Assembly: GCF_027474845.2 (NCBI RefSeq)
Contig: NZ_CP107031.2
Location: forward strand, 2,990,501-3,054,500
DNA: 64,000 nt
From: Maribacter aestuarii
Lineage (GTDB): Bacteria; Bacteroidota; Bacteroidia; Flavobacteriales; Flavobacteriaceae
Reading direction: 5' to 3'
Position numbers and translations under genes: made by a program. Positions 8,132 to 16,228 of this stretch are shown piece by piece. The number at the start of each line of letters is the position of its first letter. Within the stretch, counting starts at the first letter, position 1. The notes beneath the pieces are model-generated. The model was not told where the DNA came from, did not search any database, and worked only from the letters and a program-made list of their open reading frames with translations.

Positions 8132-9523
8132 TTATTTTGTAATAGGTTTTATTTTTATGTTTTTAAAAGATACACGGTCCCCATGATCTTGCAATAATAA
8201 ATGTCCTGTTTCGGACTCGCCAAAATTGGGCCATTTTTCATATTTGCTTTCGGAAACCAGCTTTTTAAAATCATCGCTTTTACGTTCATATTCCAAAACT
8301 TTCATCCCGTTCAGCCAGTGCTCCACGTGATTATCTTTTGATATGATATGGGCTGTGTTCCACTCCCCAATCGGATTCATGTGTTTGTTCTCATCCGCCT
8401 TTATGAGGTCATATAGGGAAGCCACAGTTCTACTACCTTCATGGTTTCCTAATTTGGCGTCGGGATGTCTGGCATCATCCAAAATCTGATACTCCAAGCC
8501 TATGGAGGAACCTGGTCCTTTGTTCAGATCTGTATCCACATAATACTTAATACCGCTATTGGCGCCCTCAGTAATCCTGAAATCCAATTTTAATTCAAAA
8601 TCACCATATTTCTCTTTTGTGACAATATCCCCGCCAGCTTCCGATTCACCTCCACCTGATGCCAATACGGTGAGAACCCCGTCATTTATTTCCCAACCCT
8701 TTTCCGGGAATTCATCCAATCTGGCACCCCTCCATCCTGCGGTAGTTTTTCCGTCCCAAAGCATTTCCCAGCCCTGCTCCAGCTCACTTGTGCCCAAGGA
8801 ATTCTTAGTAATTACCGGAGTCAAGGGGCTTTTACGTGAATATTTGGAAAGGCTATCGGTAAGAATTTTGATATCCCTCCAGATAATTTCAGTTCCTTCT
8901 TGTTGATTTTCGCCAATACTGTGAACTTGGAGGCCAATAAAACCCTCTGCAGTTTTATCATCGATGAGATAGGCTGCCGGCACATCGTTTATCCAAGTTT
9001 TAATGGTATCACCTATAGCCTCAATGCGGTAATGATTCCAATCATTCTGTTTAAAAGCTGCCTGCGCTTTGGGATTGTCCGTTAATGGATGTAGCCAACC
9101 TCGCCTGCCTTCATCATAAATTCCTGCACTCCAAGCACGATCCGATGGGTCTATCTCGATTTGATACCCGTGTACACGACCATCTTGGTAGTGCGGAAAA
9201 CTGTTACTCCTAATTTGTATCCCGGAATTCATGCTAGAATCAACTTTATACTCCAGTTCCAGTATAAAATCCCCGTATTTTTTTTCCGAGGTCATAAAAG
9301 AGTTGGGGGTGTTATGAACAGTGGTGCCAACGATACTATTATCTCTTACCGCATAATTTGCAATCCCACCCAGTTGCGTCCAACCGTTTAATGTCTTGCC
9401 GTCAAATAGGCTAATCCATGGCGTATCATCTTTTGGTTCTTGGTTGCAGCTCAAAAGGAGTAGCACGCTAGCACAAGCACCCAAGAGCAGTTTCAATTTT
9501 GGTTTTAATTGTTCGGTCATCAT
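8132..9523 (-). CDS. Lipoprotein with two DUF1080 (3-keto-disaccharide hydrolase) domains
   Basis: 463 aa from ATG 9523 (the frame is open 12 codons further, but those lie in the msrA terminator hairpin). Signal ends in a lipobox, LLLLSC, near residue 27. Two laminin-G-like DUF1080 domains follow: the first begins WISLFDGKTLNGW near residue 36 and ends with WRDIKI; the second begins EMLWDGKTTAGWRGA near 255 and ends SFKNIKIKP. DUF1080 (PF06439) is the 3-keto-disaccharide hydrolase family, which cleaves glycosides after C3 oxidation. It sits directly upstream of two Gfo/Idh oxidoreductases that could supply the 3-keto substrate. Two copies in one chain may mean one catalytic and one binding domain. 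Confidence 0.87.
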   Translation of the reverse strand: MMTEQLKPKLKLLLGACASVLLLLSCNQEPKDDTPWISLFDGKTLNGWTQLGGIANYAVRDNSIVGTTVHNTPNSFMTSEKKYGDFILELEYKVDSSMNSGIQIRSNSFPHYQDGRVHGYQIEIDPSDRAWSAGIYDEGRRGWLHPLTDNPKAQAAFKQNDWNHYRIEAIGDTIKTWINDVPAAYLIDDKTAEGFIGLQVHSIGENQQEGTEIIWRDIKILTDSLSKYSRKSPLTPVITKNSLGTSELEQGWEMLWDGKTTAGWRGARLDEFPEKGWEINDGVLTVLASGGGESEAGGDIVTKEKYGDFELKLDFRITEGANSGIKYYVDTDLNKGPGSSIGLEYQILDDARHPDAKLGNHEGSRTVASLYDLIKADENKHMNPIGEWNTAHIISKDNHVEHWLNGMKVLEYERKSDDFKKLVSESKYEKWPNFGESETGHLLLQDHGDRVSFKNIKIKPITK

Positions 9524-9544
9524 AAATTTTAAAAAATTGCACAA

Positions 9545-9570
9545 TAAAAAAGCGTCCATTACGGACGCTT
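9545..9570 (-). terminator. Intrinsic terminator behind msrA
   Basis: Perfect 8-bp stem (AAGCGTCC at 9550-9557 and GGACGCTT at 9563-9570) with a 5-base loop. Read on the minus strand it is followed by a T-run. It lies 28 bp past the msrA stop and just ahead of the DUF1080 gene, separating the two transcripts. Confidence 0.8.
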
Positions 9571-9597
9571 GAATATACTAATTTATGGCGAGACAAT

Positions 9598-10287
9598 TTA
9601 GTGGGCGTTTTCTTTTAAATAATCACCAAAGTTCTCCTTGAACCTGTTCAACCGTGGAATGGATACATTGCGGATGTAGGAATTGTTTGGATTCTTTTTC
9701 TCGTAATCCTGATGGTATTCCTCTGCTTTCCAAAACTTTTCAAATTTGGTCACTTCGGTGGTAATTGGCTCACCGTCATAAACGTTCTGATCTTTTAAAG
9801 CCTGAATATAATTTTCAATGATTTTCTTTTCTTCCTCGTTTTTATAAAAAGCTATGGACCTGTATTGTGTACCACGGTCAGGCCCCTGGCGATTTAACGT
9901 AGTAGGGTCATGGGAACCAAAAAATACTTGTACCAAGGCGGTGAAAGAAATCACTTCTGGATCATAATAGACTTCTACAGCTTCTGCATGTGATGTCTTT
10001 CCATAACCAATCATTTCATAAGTGGGATTTTCTTCCTCACCTCCGGAATAACCAGAAACAGCTTCTTTGACTCCTTTGACACTTTCAAAAATAGCTTCCA
10101 CGCACCAAAAACAACCACTTGCAAAATAAGCGGTCTCATATTTACTCAACTCCTGTGGACTAAGTTTTTCTACTTCCTCCACTTCCATATTGGTGGCTTC
10201 GGCAGTAGTACTTTTTTTAGGGGAGGATTGACAGCTGGCAACGAAAACGGTGACCATGGTCAAAACCGTTAATTTTATGTGTTTCAT
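9598..10287 (-). CDS. msrA: Peptide-methionine (S)-S-oxide reductase MsrA, lipoprotein form
   Basis: Reduces methionine S-sulfoxide in proteins. 229 aa from ATG 10287 (MKHIKLT); a TTG six codons upstream is less likely. The N-terminus is a lipoprotein signal with lipobox VFVASC near residue 19, so the enzyme acts in the envelope. The catalytic motif GCFWCVEA is near residues 59-66; further MsrA landmarks are GYSGGEEENPTYE, HAEAVEVYYDP, FFGSHDPTTLNRQGPDRGTQ-type residues and EYHQDYEKKNP. Followed by its own terminator. Single gene, divergent from the M23 peptidase gene. Confidence 0.94.
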   Translation of the reverse strand: MKHIKLTVLTMVTVFVASCQSSPKKSTTAEATNMEVEEVEKLSPQELSKYETAYFASGCFWCVEAIFESVKGVKEAVSGYSGGEEENPTYEMIGYGKTSHAEAVEVYYDPEVISFTALVQVFFGSHDPTTLNRQGPDRGTQYRSIAFYKNEEEKKIIENYIQALKDQNVYDGEPITTEVTKFEKFWKAEEYHQDYEKKNPNNSYIRNVSIPRLNRFKENFGDYLKENAH

Positions 10288-10387
10288 TATTTTCTCTTTT
10301 AGCAATTGGTAGGCAATTTACAAACTACTTACGGCAGAAAGGGTTAAAAAGTGTTAATGAAATGGATTCATGCCCTATTTTTACGGT

Positions 10388-11074
10388 ATGAAGACTTTTG
10401 AGGATAAAATAATGTCATACTCCAATGGACCAACTCCTATACTGGATGCCAACCTTCCTTTGAAAAGTTATGTTCCAATAGATTTATCCGTAAATAATCC
10501 AGACTTGGAACTTTTAAATATTGCGGACCCAGAGGTTTGCCAATCTTATGTTGAGAGGGTTCTTCAGTCGAAAGGTGGTAAGATTGCCTATGGCGGCTAT
10601 TTGGAAAAGCGCAATTTATATGGCGACAAAGCCAATTTTTCTGATGGAAATACGAGTCGTAGGGACATTCATTTGGGCATTGATTTCTGGTGCGCTGCCG
10701 GCACAAAAGTCATGGTCCCCGTTGATGGTGTAGTACATAGTTTTAAAAACAATGCTAATATTGGAGATTATGGTCCTACCATTATATTGAAGCATGAAAT
10801 CGATAATATCATCTTTTACACTTTGTATGGTCATCTATCCTTATCATCCTTGGAGGGGTTGACTATTGGTAGGGAATTTAAAAAGGGTGATGTATTGGCT
10901 ACTTTGGGCACTCCCGACATCAATGTCAACTATGCGCCTCATCTCCATTTTCAAATCATAAAGGACCTAGGGGATTTTTTTGGAGACTATCCCGGTGTTT
11001 GTTCTCATGAAAACTTGGATTTTTACCGTGAAAATTGTCCCGACCCAAATCTCCTACTCAAAATTGGGAGCTGA
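10388..11074 (+). CDS. M23 family metallopeptidase (LytM-type)
   Basis: 228 aa from ATG 10388; an ATG six codons upstream (10370) is possible. Zinc ligands of the LytM fold are visible: HLGIDFW (H-x3-D) near residue 98 and HLHFQI (HxH) near 188, with the usual LYGHLS between them. Peptidases of this family cut glycine- or meso-DAP-containing peptide cross-links of peptidoglycan. No signal peptide is seen; the first 90 residues (containing YVPIDLSVNNPDLE) match the Flavobacteria version of the family rather than a secretion signal. Its 3' end abuts the regulatory element of the small secreted gene at 11254. Confidence 0.85.
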   Translation: MKTFEDKIMSYSNGPTPILDANLPLKSYVPIDLSVNNPDLELLNIADPEVCQSYVERVLQSKGGKIAYGGYLEKRNLYGDKANFSDGNTSRRDIHLGIDFWCAAGTKVMVPVDGVVHSFKNNANIGDYGPTIILKHEIDNIIFYTLYGHLSLSSLEGLTIGREFKKGDVLATLGTPDINVNYAPHLHFQIIKDLGDFFGDYPGVCSHENLDFYRENCPDPNLLLKIGS

Positions 11075-11077
11075 TTT

Positions 11078-11236
11078 ACCGTTTATCCACACCTTTTTTC
11101 GGTAAGTGGTATTTAGGTGTCGTGTATTTAATCGATGGATTTTTGCACTTTATCCAAATTGATGCCGGATACCGAGTAATACGTGTTTTTCAGCGAATGA
11201 CCACCCCGTAAAATACACTTGTGCGAGTTATAATAG
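11078..11236 (+). promoter_or_regulatory. Phased box array upstream of small secreted protein (copy A)
   Basis: Six short boxes in fixed order: ACCG at 11078, TCGGT at 11099 (21 bp later), ATCGAT at 11131, a second ATC at 11152 (again 21 bp later), ACCGA at 11171, TTTCAGCG at 11188, then after 33 bp a -7-like TATAATAG at 11229. The same boxes at the same distances stand before the copies at 23442 and 35419 although most spacer bases differ. Tandem half-sites with 21-bp period are what LytTR-domain regulators bind; that assignment is inference. An RNA leader is the alternative. Confidence 0.7.
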
Positions 11237-11253
11237 TGTAACAAACGCAAGTC

Positions 11254-11490
11254 ATGAAAACAATAGCAACCATCTTCTTTATCTTCTTCATCGGAACTGC
11301 AGCCCAGGCTCAGAATAACACTACCGATGTTAAAGTGGAGACGGTTGAAATGACCATCGTTACCGAAACCGCTTACGAACTTAACTTGGAGAACAAGACG
11401 GAAGTTGCTAGGTTGTACAAGTTTAAAAATGCCAGAGTAAAAAAAGAGCTTTCTTTTTACACGAAGAGAAACGCCGCTAAAATGGCTTAA
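11254..11490 (+). CDS. Small secreted protein, KN[SA]RVKK family (copy A)
   Basis: 78 aa. Signal peptide MKTIATIFFIFFIGTAAQA with cleavage before QNN leaves about 59 residues. The mature part has a VKVETVEMTIV segment and a basic C-terminal module containing VARLYKFKNARVKK and ending KMA. Four paralogs in this window share signal and C-terminal module. Nearly identical at the N-terminus to the copy at 35183-35419. No known domain was recognised; function unknown. Controlled, I infer, by the box array just upstream. Confidence 0.75.
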   Translation: MKTIATIFFIFFIGTAAQAQNNTTDVKVETVEMTIVTETAYELNLENKTEVARLYKFKNARVKKELSFYTKRNAAKMA

Positions 11491-11513
11491 TACAAACCCA
11501 AAAATCAAAACCC

Positions 11514-11630
11514 ATGAGAAATTCTATCATTCACATCATAGCCACTAAAATTGAAACTGTTATTTTGTCTTTAGCCCCGCAGCCCACAAGAAAATATGCA
11601 TTGGTTTACGTTAGAAGTAATAAGAGATAA
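11514..11630 (+). CDS. Possible 38-aa peptide downstream of copy A
   Basis: ATG frame of 38 codons starting 23 bp after the copy A stop. The product is basic, with a hydrophobic start (SIIHIIATKIETVILSLA) and an end RKYALVYVRSNKR. It could be a co-transcribed peptide or a decayed paralog. The only support is position and an uninterrupted frame; no homology was recognised. Confidence 0.25.
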   Translation: MRNSIIHIIATKIETVILSLAPQPTRKYALVYVRSNKR

Positions 11631-11794
11631 TTAGACTAGTTGGTAGCTAGTTCCGACTTTCCTTTTCAGTTATCCATATACGTATGTAGGAAATAACTGA
11701 TTAAATCGATGAACTGCTTAAAATATCAGATTAAAAACAACTACACATGTAGGAAAATGAGTTTCAAAACGTGTAGCTCATCGAATATTTGGTA

Positions 11795-11825
11795 ATTCAT
11801 CGGTAAAACCATTCCACTTATCGAT
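11795..11825 (+). promoter_or_regulatory. 21-bp-phased ATCG repeat upstream of copy B
   Basis: TTCATCGG (ATC at 11799-11801) and CTTATCGAT (ATC at 11820-11822) are 21 bp apart, the same phase as in the other small-gene promoters. A further CTCATCGAA lies 19 bp upstream. The later ACCGA and TTTCAGCG boxes are not found here, and the distance to the ATG is shorter. Confidence 0.45.
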
Positions 11826-11881
11826 TCAAATCAAATGAAAAGCGCAAAGTGATAGTTATCATTATCCCAAATTAACCTACT

Positions 11882-12118
11882 ATGCGTGCCATTCTTTTTT
11901 TATTTCTAGTTATCTGTGCCGGATTCTTTGCCCAAGCACAGGATAGTGAACAACCCAAAGTGAAGACGATGACCATGCCCGTTGTCCAAAGTATTGATAC
12001 CACAAATGTGGCGAAGTCCGAATGTCCGACCCTAGCCGGAGTATTTGTACTTAAGAACTCCCGGGTAAAAAGGGCGTTAACCTTTAAAACAAGAAAAAGG
12101 GATGCGAAGTTGGTTTAA
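11882..12118 (+). CDS. Small secreted protein, KNSRVK family (copy B, divergent)
   Basis: 78 aa. Signal peptide MRAILFLFLVICAGFFAQA, cleavage before QDS. The mature chain has a VKTMTMPVV segment and the family C-terminus LKNSRVKRALTFKTRKR, ending KLV. It lacks the ARLY tetrad present in the other three and is the most diverged member. Its stop codon overlaps, tail to tail, the stop of the convergent esterase gene by 4 bp. Function unknown. Confidence 0.7.
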   Translation: MRAILFLFLVICAGFFAQAQDSEQPKVKTMTMPVVQSIDTTNVAKSECPTLAGVFVLKNSRVKRALTFKTRKRDAKLV

Positions 12119-12834
12119 TCAAGTGCCATCTCTGTTTCTTCAACAGGTAGCACGACTTCTTTTAGAACGTCCCAAACATTTTCAGCCACTATTTGTTGAC
12201 CTTCAGCCGTGGGATGAATTCCATCTTCCAGGTTCAGCTCCGGGTTCCCTGCAACCCCTTCCAGTAAGAACGGAATAAGATAAACATCATTCTTTTCCGC
12301 AAGACTAGGAAAGATATTCCTGAACTCGGTGGTGTAGGCTTGCCCCATGTTCGGAGGAATTTGCATTCCCGCCAAAACTATTTTGGTATACTCATTTTTT
12401 GACCGGACCAAGTCTATCATTTCCTGAAGATTATTTCTGGTTTCCTTTAAAGGGATTCCACGAAGACCATCATTGGCACCCAATTCCAGGACAAAAACAT
12501 CCACGTCCTGATTCAAGACCCAATCCAAACGGTTTAATCCACCAGAAGTGGTTTCCCCACTAAGGCCAGAGTTTATGACGGTATACTTCAGACCTAGGGA
12601 ATCCAAACGTTGTTGTATAAGGTTGGGAAAGCCATCCTCGGTATCCAATCCGTAAGCCGCGGTAAGGCTATTGCCAAAAAAGAGGATTACCTTATTATCG
12701 TCTACTATTTCCTCATCCGCTAAGGTCGTTCCTTGTTCCGTGGTTGTTTCTACTTCCTTTTCTTTCGGGTTTTCACCACAGCTTAATAAGAAGAATACTG
12801 CCAAAAAATAACTAAACTTTAATACTTTGTGCAT
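12115..12834 (-). CDS. tesA: SGNH-fold arylesterase/lysophospholipase (TesA-like), lipoprotein
   Basis: 239 aa with a lipoprotein signal (MHKVLKFSYFLAVFFLLSC, lipobox at about residue 19). SGNH blocks: FFGNSLTAAYGL near residue 51 (block I, nucleophile Ser, with N in place of the usual D of GDSL), LSGETTSGG (block II, Gly), LGANDGLRG (block III, Asn), DGIHPTAEG (block V, Asp and His). Hydrolyses esters or thioesters in the periplasm. Divergent from an ABC transporter pair of the YbbA-YbbP type; E. coli has tesA divergent from ybbA-ybbP in the same arrangement, which strengthens the symbol. Confidence 0.87.
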   Translation of the reverse strand: MHKVLKFSYFLAVFFLLSCGENPKEKEVETTTEQGTTLADEEIVDDNKVILFFGNSLTAAYGLDTEDGFPNLIQQRLDSLGLKYTVINSGLSGETTSGGLNRLDWVLNQDVDVFVLELGANDGLRGIPLKETRNNLQEMIDLVRSKNEYTKIVLAGMQIPPNMGQAYTTEFRNIFPSLAEKNDVYLIPFLLEGVAGNPELNLEDGIHPTAEGQQIVAENVWDVLKEVVLPVEETEMALD

Positions 12835-12895
12835 AGTGTAGGGTGCTAGAAATCAAAATCATTTCTTTATTTTGCCTGCTTGTAGCAAATGATTT

Positions 12896-13585
12896 ATGAC
12901 AAAGATATTAAACGTCCGCAACCTGAAGAAAACCTATACGAGCGGTTCCAAGAATTTAACGGTATTGGATGACATTTCATTCGATATAAATGCGGGGGAT
13001 ACCTTTGCCATTGTGGGGCCATCCGGTAGTGGAAAAACAACACTTTTAGGCCTGTGTGCGGGCCTTGACCGGTCCGATGAGGGTTCCGTTGAACTGTGTG
13101 GAAGGGAATTGAGCTCCCTGAACGAAGACCAACGGGCGCTGCTAAGAAATCAAAAAGTAGGTTTTATATTTCAGGATTTTCAATTGCTACCCACTTTAAC
13201 GGCCTTGGAGAACGTAAGTGTACCCTTGGAACTCCAAGGAGTTCCGAACGCACAAAAAGATGCGATGGAATTACTTGAGAAAGTAGGTTTGGGGGATAGG
13301 CACGACCATTATCCTTCCCAACTTTCCGGTGGGGAGCAGCAACGGGTGGCACTGGCAAGAGCATTTTCCAATAAACCCGCCATTCTGTTTGCGGACGAAC
13401 CTACGGGAAACCTGGACGAGGAAACGGGTGAAAAAGTAATCAAGCTGCTGTTTAACCTGAATAAGGAAATGGGGACGACCTTGGTCATCGTGACCCATGA
13501 TTTGGATCTTGCACGTTTAAACCAACATGTCTTGCGGTTAAAGGGAGGAAAAATTATTGCGAACGAAACAGCCCAAGCATCTTGA
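12896..13585 (+). CDS. ybbA: ABC transporter ATP-binding protein (YbbA-like)
   Basis: 229 aa MacB/LolD-type ATPase. Walker A GPSGSGKTT near residue 42, Q-loop FQDFQLLPTLTALENV, signature LSGGEQQRVALARAF near 144, Walker B ILFADEPTGNLD near 166, and H-loop VIVTHDLDLAR. Powers the FtsX-like permease encoded next, whose start overlaps its stop by 4 bp (ATP-binding gene ends at 13585, permease frame begins 13582). Such pairs move or extract envelope lipids or lipoproteins rather than import nutrients. Confidence 0.92.
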   Translation: MTKILNVRNLKKTYTSGSKNLTVLDDISFDINAGDTFAIVGPSGSGKTTLLGLCAGLDRSDEGSVELCGRELSSLNEDQRALLRNQKVGFIFQDFQLLPTLTALENVSVPLELQGVPNAQKDAMELLEKVGLGDRHDHYPSQLSGGEQQRVALARAFSNKPAILFADEPTGNLDEETGEKVIKLLFNLNKEMGTTLVIVTHDLDLARLNQHVLRLKGGKIIANETAQAS

Positions 13586-16131
13586 GCGATTTTATACATG
13601 TAGTAAAGACTCCTATTCGTTGGTTGTTTAAAATGGCGTGGAGAGATGGCAAGGCAAGTGGTAAGCGATTATTGCTATTTATGGCGTCCATCATCTTAGG
13701 TATCGCTGCCGTGGTATCCATACAATCCTTCAGCCAGAACCTACAAGAGAATATTGGCCTTCAGTCGAAGGCTTTAATGGGAGCCGATTATCTAATTGAT
13801 AGTAACCAGCCTGCCAATGAACGGGTTGTGGCTATTATGGATTCCCTTGGTGGGGCCAATGCTAAGGAGGTCAAATTTGCCTCAATGGCGGCCTTTTCCA
13901 AAAACAGGGCGACGAAGTTGGTACAGGTTAGGGGCGTGGAAGGTAATTTTCCGTTTTACGGTGAACTGGAAACAGAGCCTTTGGAAGCCGCCCAAAATTA
14001 CCAAAAGAAAGGTGGTGCTTTGGTAGACGCCACGGTAATGCTTCAATTCGATTTAAAACCGGGGGATAGTGTTAAATTGGGCAATCTGACTTTTCCGATT
14101 ATCGGTTCCTTGATTACCGCGCCAGGTAGTACGGGTATAGGTACATCCGTAGCACCTCCCGTTATGGTGCCCTTTGAGTTTATGGAGCCTAGCGGTCTGC
14201 TTCAAAAAGGGAGTCGGTTGGAATACAACTATTACTTTAAAGCTCCCGAGGCCGACTTACAAAAGCTGAATAAGGAGATAGACCCCTTATTGGATGAACA
14301 AAATGCCGACTTGGATACCCATACGGATACCAGCCAACGTTTGGGCAGGCGGTACGAAAACGTAGGCCGATTCCTGAACCTTGTAGCCTTTATAGCCCTT
14401 TTATTGGGTTGCGTGGGGATTGCAAGCTCCGTTCATATCTATATCAAAGAAAAACTAAGGGCGGTAGCGGTGCTTAAATGTCTAGGGGCAACTCGTAAGC
14501 AGACCTTCCTTATTTTTCTAATTCAAATTGTGGGAATGGGCTTGGTAGGCGGTATTATAGGGACGGCAGTGGGCTTAGTGTTACAGCAATCCTTTCCGTT
14601 CATCCTTCAGGAATTCTTACCCTTTCAAGTAGAGATAAGTACTTCTTTCCAGGCCATTTTCATGGGACTGGTATTGGGTGTTCTCATGTCGGTTCTTTTT
14701 GCTTTATCGCCATTGATCAATACCTGGTACGTATCGCCACTACAGGTGCTACGGGTACAGGAAAATCTGGGCACCAAGTCAAGGGCCGCACAAATTGTTG
14801 TCATCGTTAGCATTATCCTGTTTGTATTTCTCTTTGCCCTTTGGTTGTTAGGAAACCTAAAATACGCCCTGAGCTTTGTATTGGGAATTTTGGTCACATT
14901 TTCTATTCTAGCCGGGGTTGCAATTCTCTTTATGCGATTGATAAAACGTTATTTTCCTAAATCTTGGAGTTTTACGGCAAGGCAGAGCTTGTTGAACCTC
15001 TTTAGACCCAACAACCAGACCGCTGTCCTCATCCTGGCCATTGGTATTGGTACGTTTCTGATCAGCACGCTCTATTTTACGAAGGATTTCCTGCTCGCCA
15101 AGGCACAGATCGAATCGAACGAAAAAAGTCCGAACATCATCATGTTCGATATTCAGACCCAACAAAAGGAGGACGTGGCCAACACGATCACCCCAAAAGG
15201 TTTGCGCATACTCAATAACATACCCATTATTACGATGCGACTCCAAAAAATAAAGGATCGCAGCGTAAACGATATCCGATTGGACACTACCTCTAGAGTT
15301 AATAAATGGATCCTAAGTCACGAGTTTCGGGTAACTTATAGGGATTCTTTGATTGCTTCGGAGAAATTGGTTTCGGGCACTTGGAATCCTAAAGTGGATA
15401 AAACGAAACCCATTCCTATTTCCCTATCCGATAATGTGGCGGGAGATGCCAGGGTTGTAGTAGGGGATACCTTGTTGTTCAATGTGCAAGGTCAGTTAAT
15501 GGAAACCGTGGTCGGTAGCATCCGTGAAGTGGATTGGGGCAGGATGCAACTTAACTTCTCCGTGGTTTTCCCAACCGGGGTGTTGGAGAATGCACCACAA
15601 TTCCATGTCATGACCACCAACGCGCCCGATAAGGCTAGCTCGGCTAACTTACAACGGGAATTGGTACGGAAATTTCCCAATGTGTCCATTTTGGATTTGA
15701 GACAAGTGTTGACACTCGTAGAAAGTATTCTGGACAAGATTTCATGGGTGATTAGTTTTATGGCATTTTTTAGTATCCTTACGGGTATCATTGTCCTTAT
15801 TGGCTCGGTACGGAACAGCAAATATCAGCGCATAAAGGAGAGTGTGCTGCTTAGGACCTTGGGCGCCCATAGGAAGCAAATCCTGAGAATAACGGCTTTG
15901 GAGTATTTGTATCTTGGTATTTTGGGTAGCGGCGTGGGTATTTTATTATCCCTAGTAAGTAGCCAGTTACTGGCCTTTTTTGTCTTTGAAACGCCTTTTG
16001 TGCCCTCTTTGATTCCCTTTTTGGTGGTACTTCCCGGTATCACCTTGTTGGTATTGCTCATAGGTTTGTCCAATAGTAGGAGTGTTTTGAACAGTCCACC
16101 TTTACAGGTCTTACGGAAAGAGGGGAAGTGA
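13582..16131 (+). CDS. ybbP: FtsX-like ABC permease (YbbP-like), large form
   Basis: 849 aa inner-membrane permease of the FtsX/MacB type. A first membrane span lies at about residues 29-48, a periplasmic MacB-type core at 50-240, then a first three-span block near 265-390, two more spans near 405-450, a second soluble domain, and a final three-span FtsX block at about 715-835. It ends PPLQVLRKEGK. Duplicated FtsX halves and length near 800 match E. coli YbbP. The start codon is TTG overlapping ybbA. The last part of this gene is duplicated, in decayed form, at 17438-17532. Confidence 0.9.
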   Translation: MSDFIHVVKTPIRWLFKMAWRDGKASGKRLLLFMASIILGIAAVVSIQSFSQNLQENIGLQSKALMGADYLIDSNQPANERVVAIMDSLGGANAKEVKFASMAAFSKNRATKLVQVRGVEGNFPFYGELETEPLEAAQNYQKKGGALVDATVMLQFDLKPGDSVKLGNLTFPIIGSLITAPGSTGIGTSVAPPVMVPFEFMEPSGLLQKGSRLEYNYYFKAPEADLQKLNKEIDPLLDEQNADLDTHTDTSQRLGRRYENVGRFLNLVAFIALLLGCVGIASSVHIYIKEKLRAVAVLKCLGATRKQTFLIFLIQIVGMGLVGGIIGTAVGLVLQQSFPFILQEFLPFQVEISTSFQAIFMGLVLGVLMSVLFALSPLINTWYVSPLQVLRVQENLGTKSRAAQIVVIVSIILFVFLFALWLLGNLKYALSFVLGILVTFSILAGVAILFMRLIKRYFPKSWSFTARQSLLNLFRPNNQTAVLILAIGIGTFLISTLYFTKDFLLAKAQIESNEKSPNIIMFDIQTQQKEDVANTITPKGLRILNNIPIITMRLQKIKDRSVNDIRLDTTSRVNKWILSHEFRVTYRDSLIASEKLVSGTWNPKVDKTKPIPISLSDNVAGDARVVVGDTLLFNVQGQLMETVVGSIREVDWGRMQLNFSVVFPTGVLENAPQFHVMTTNAPDKASSANLQRELVRKFPNVSILDLRQVLTLVESILDKISWVISFMAFFSILTGIIVLIGSVRNSKYQRIKESVLLRTLGAHRKQILRITALEYLYLGILGSGVGILLSLVSSQLLAFFVFETPFVPSLIPFLVVLPGITLLVLLIGLSNSRSVLNSPPLQVLRKEGK

Positions 16132-16228
16132 TTTAGCTTTTTTCTTTTAGTATCTTAGTCGTATAATGGATATATGATCAATGATCATATACAATTGTTC
16201 TTTGTTATTAAAATAAACTACAGACCAA
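16132..16228 (+). repeat. Direct repeat flanking accessory region, copy 1 (with palindrome)
   Basis: The last ~95 bp of ybbP plus this spacer (about 16036-16200) recur at about 17438-17600. The spacer contains a 21-bp palindrome at 16171-16191 (TATATGATC, centre A, mirror-complement arm). The shared segment reads TTTTAGTATCTTAGTCG and onward in both copies. The repeat brackets the hydrolase gene at 16229. Confidence 0.8.

Larger units (their letters stand above)
11491..11881. other. Intergenic region between two small secreted genes
   Basis: About 390 bp. It holds a 38-codon frame at 11514-11630 and, further on, two copies of ATGTAGGAAA about 60 bp apart (near 11685 and 11746). The minus strand has GCAGTTCATCGATT at about 11703-11716, a 14-mer also found at the copy D element. 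Three ATCG half-sites follow at 11779-11825. Confidence 0.5.

Noticed and set aside
9524..9559. Longer start (MDAFLLCNFLKF) for the DUF1080 gene
   Set aside because: The extra 12 codons overlap the msrA terminator hairpin; ATG 9523 precedes a proper lipoprotein signal.
11128..11508. Minus-strand frame ending LDKVQKSID, antisense to copy A, with a similar frame at copy C (31 codons ending DKVQKSIDK)
   Set aside because: The shared residues come from the box array itself. At copy D the same frame is broken by a stop, and the rest of the antisense frames do not match, so the DNA elements are conserved and not a protein.
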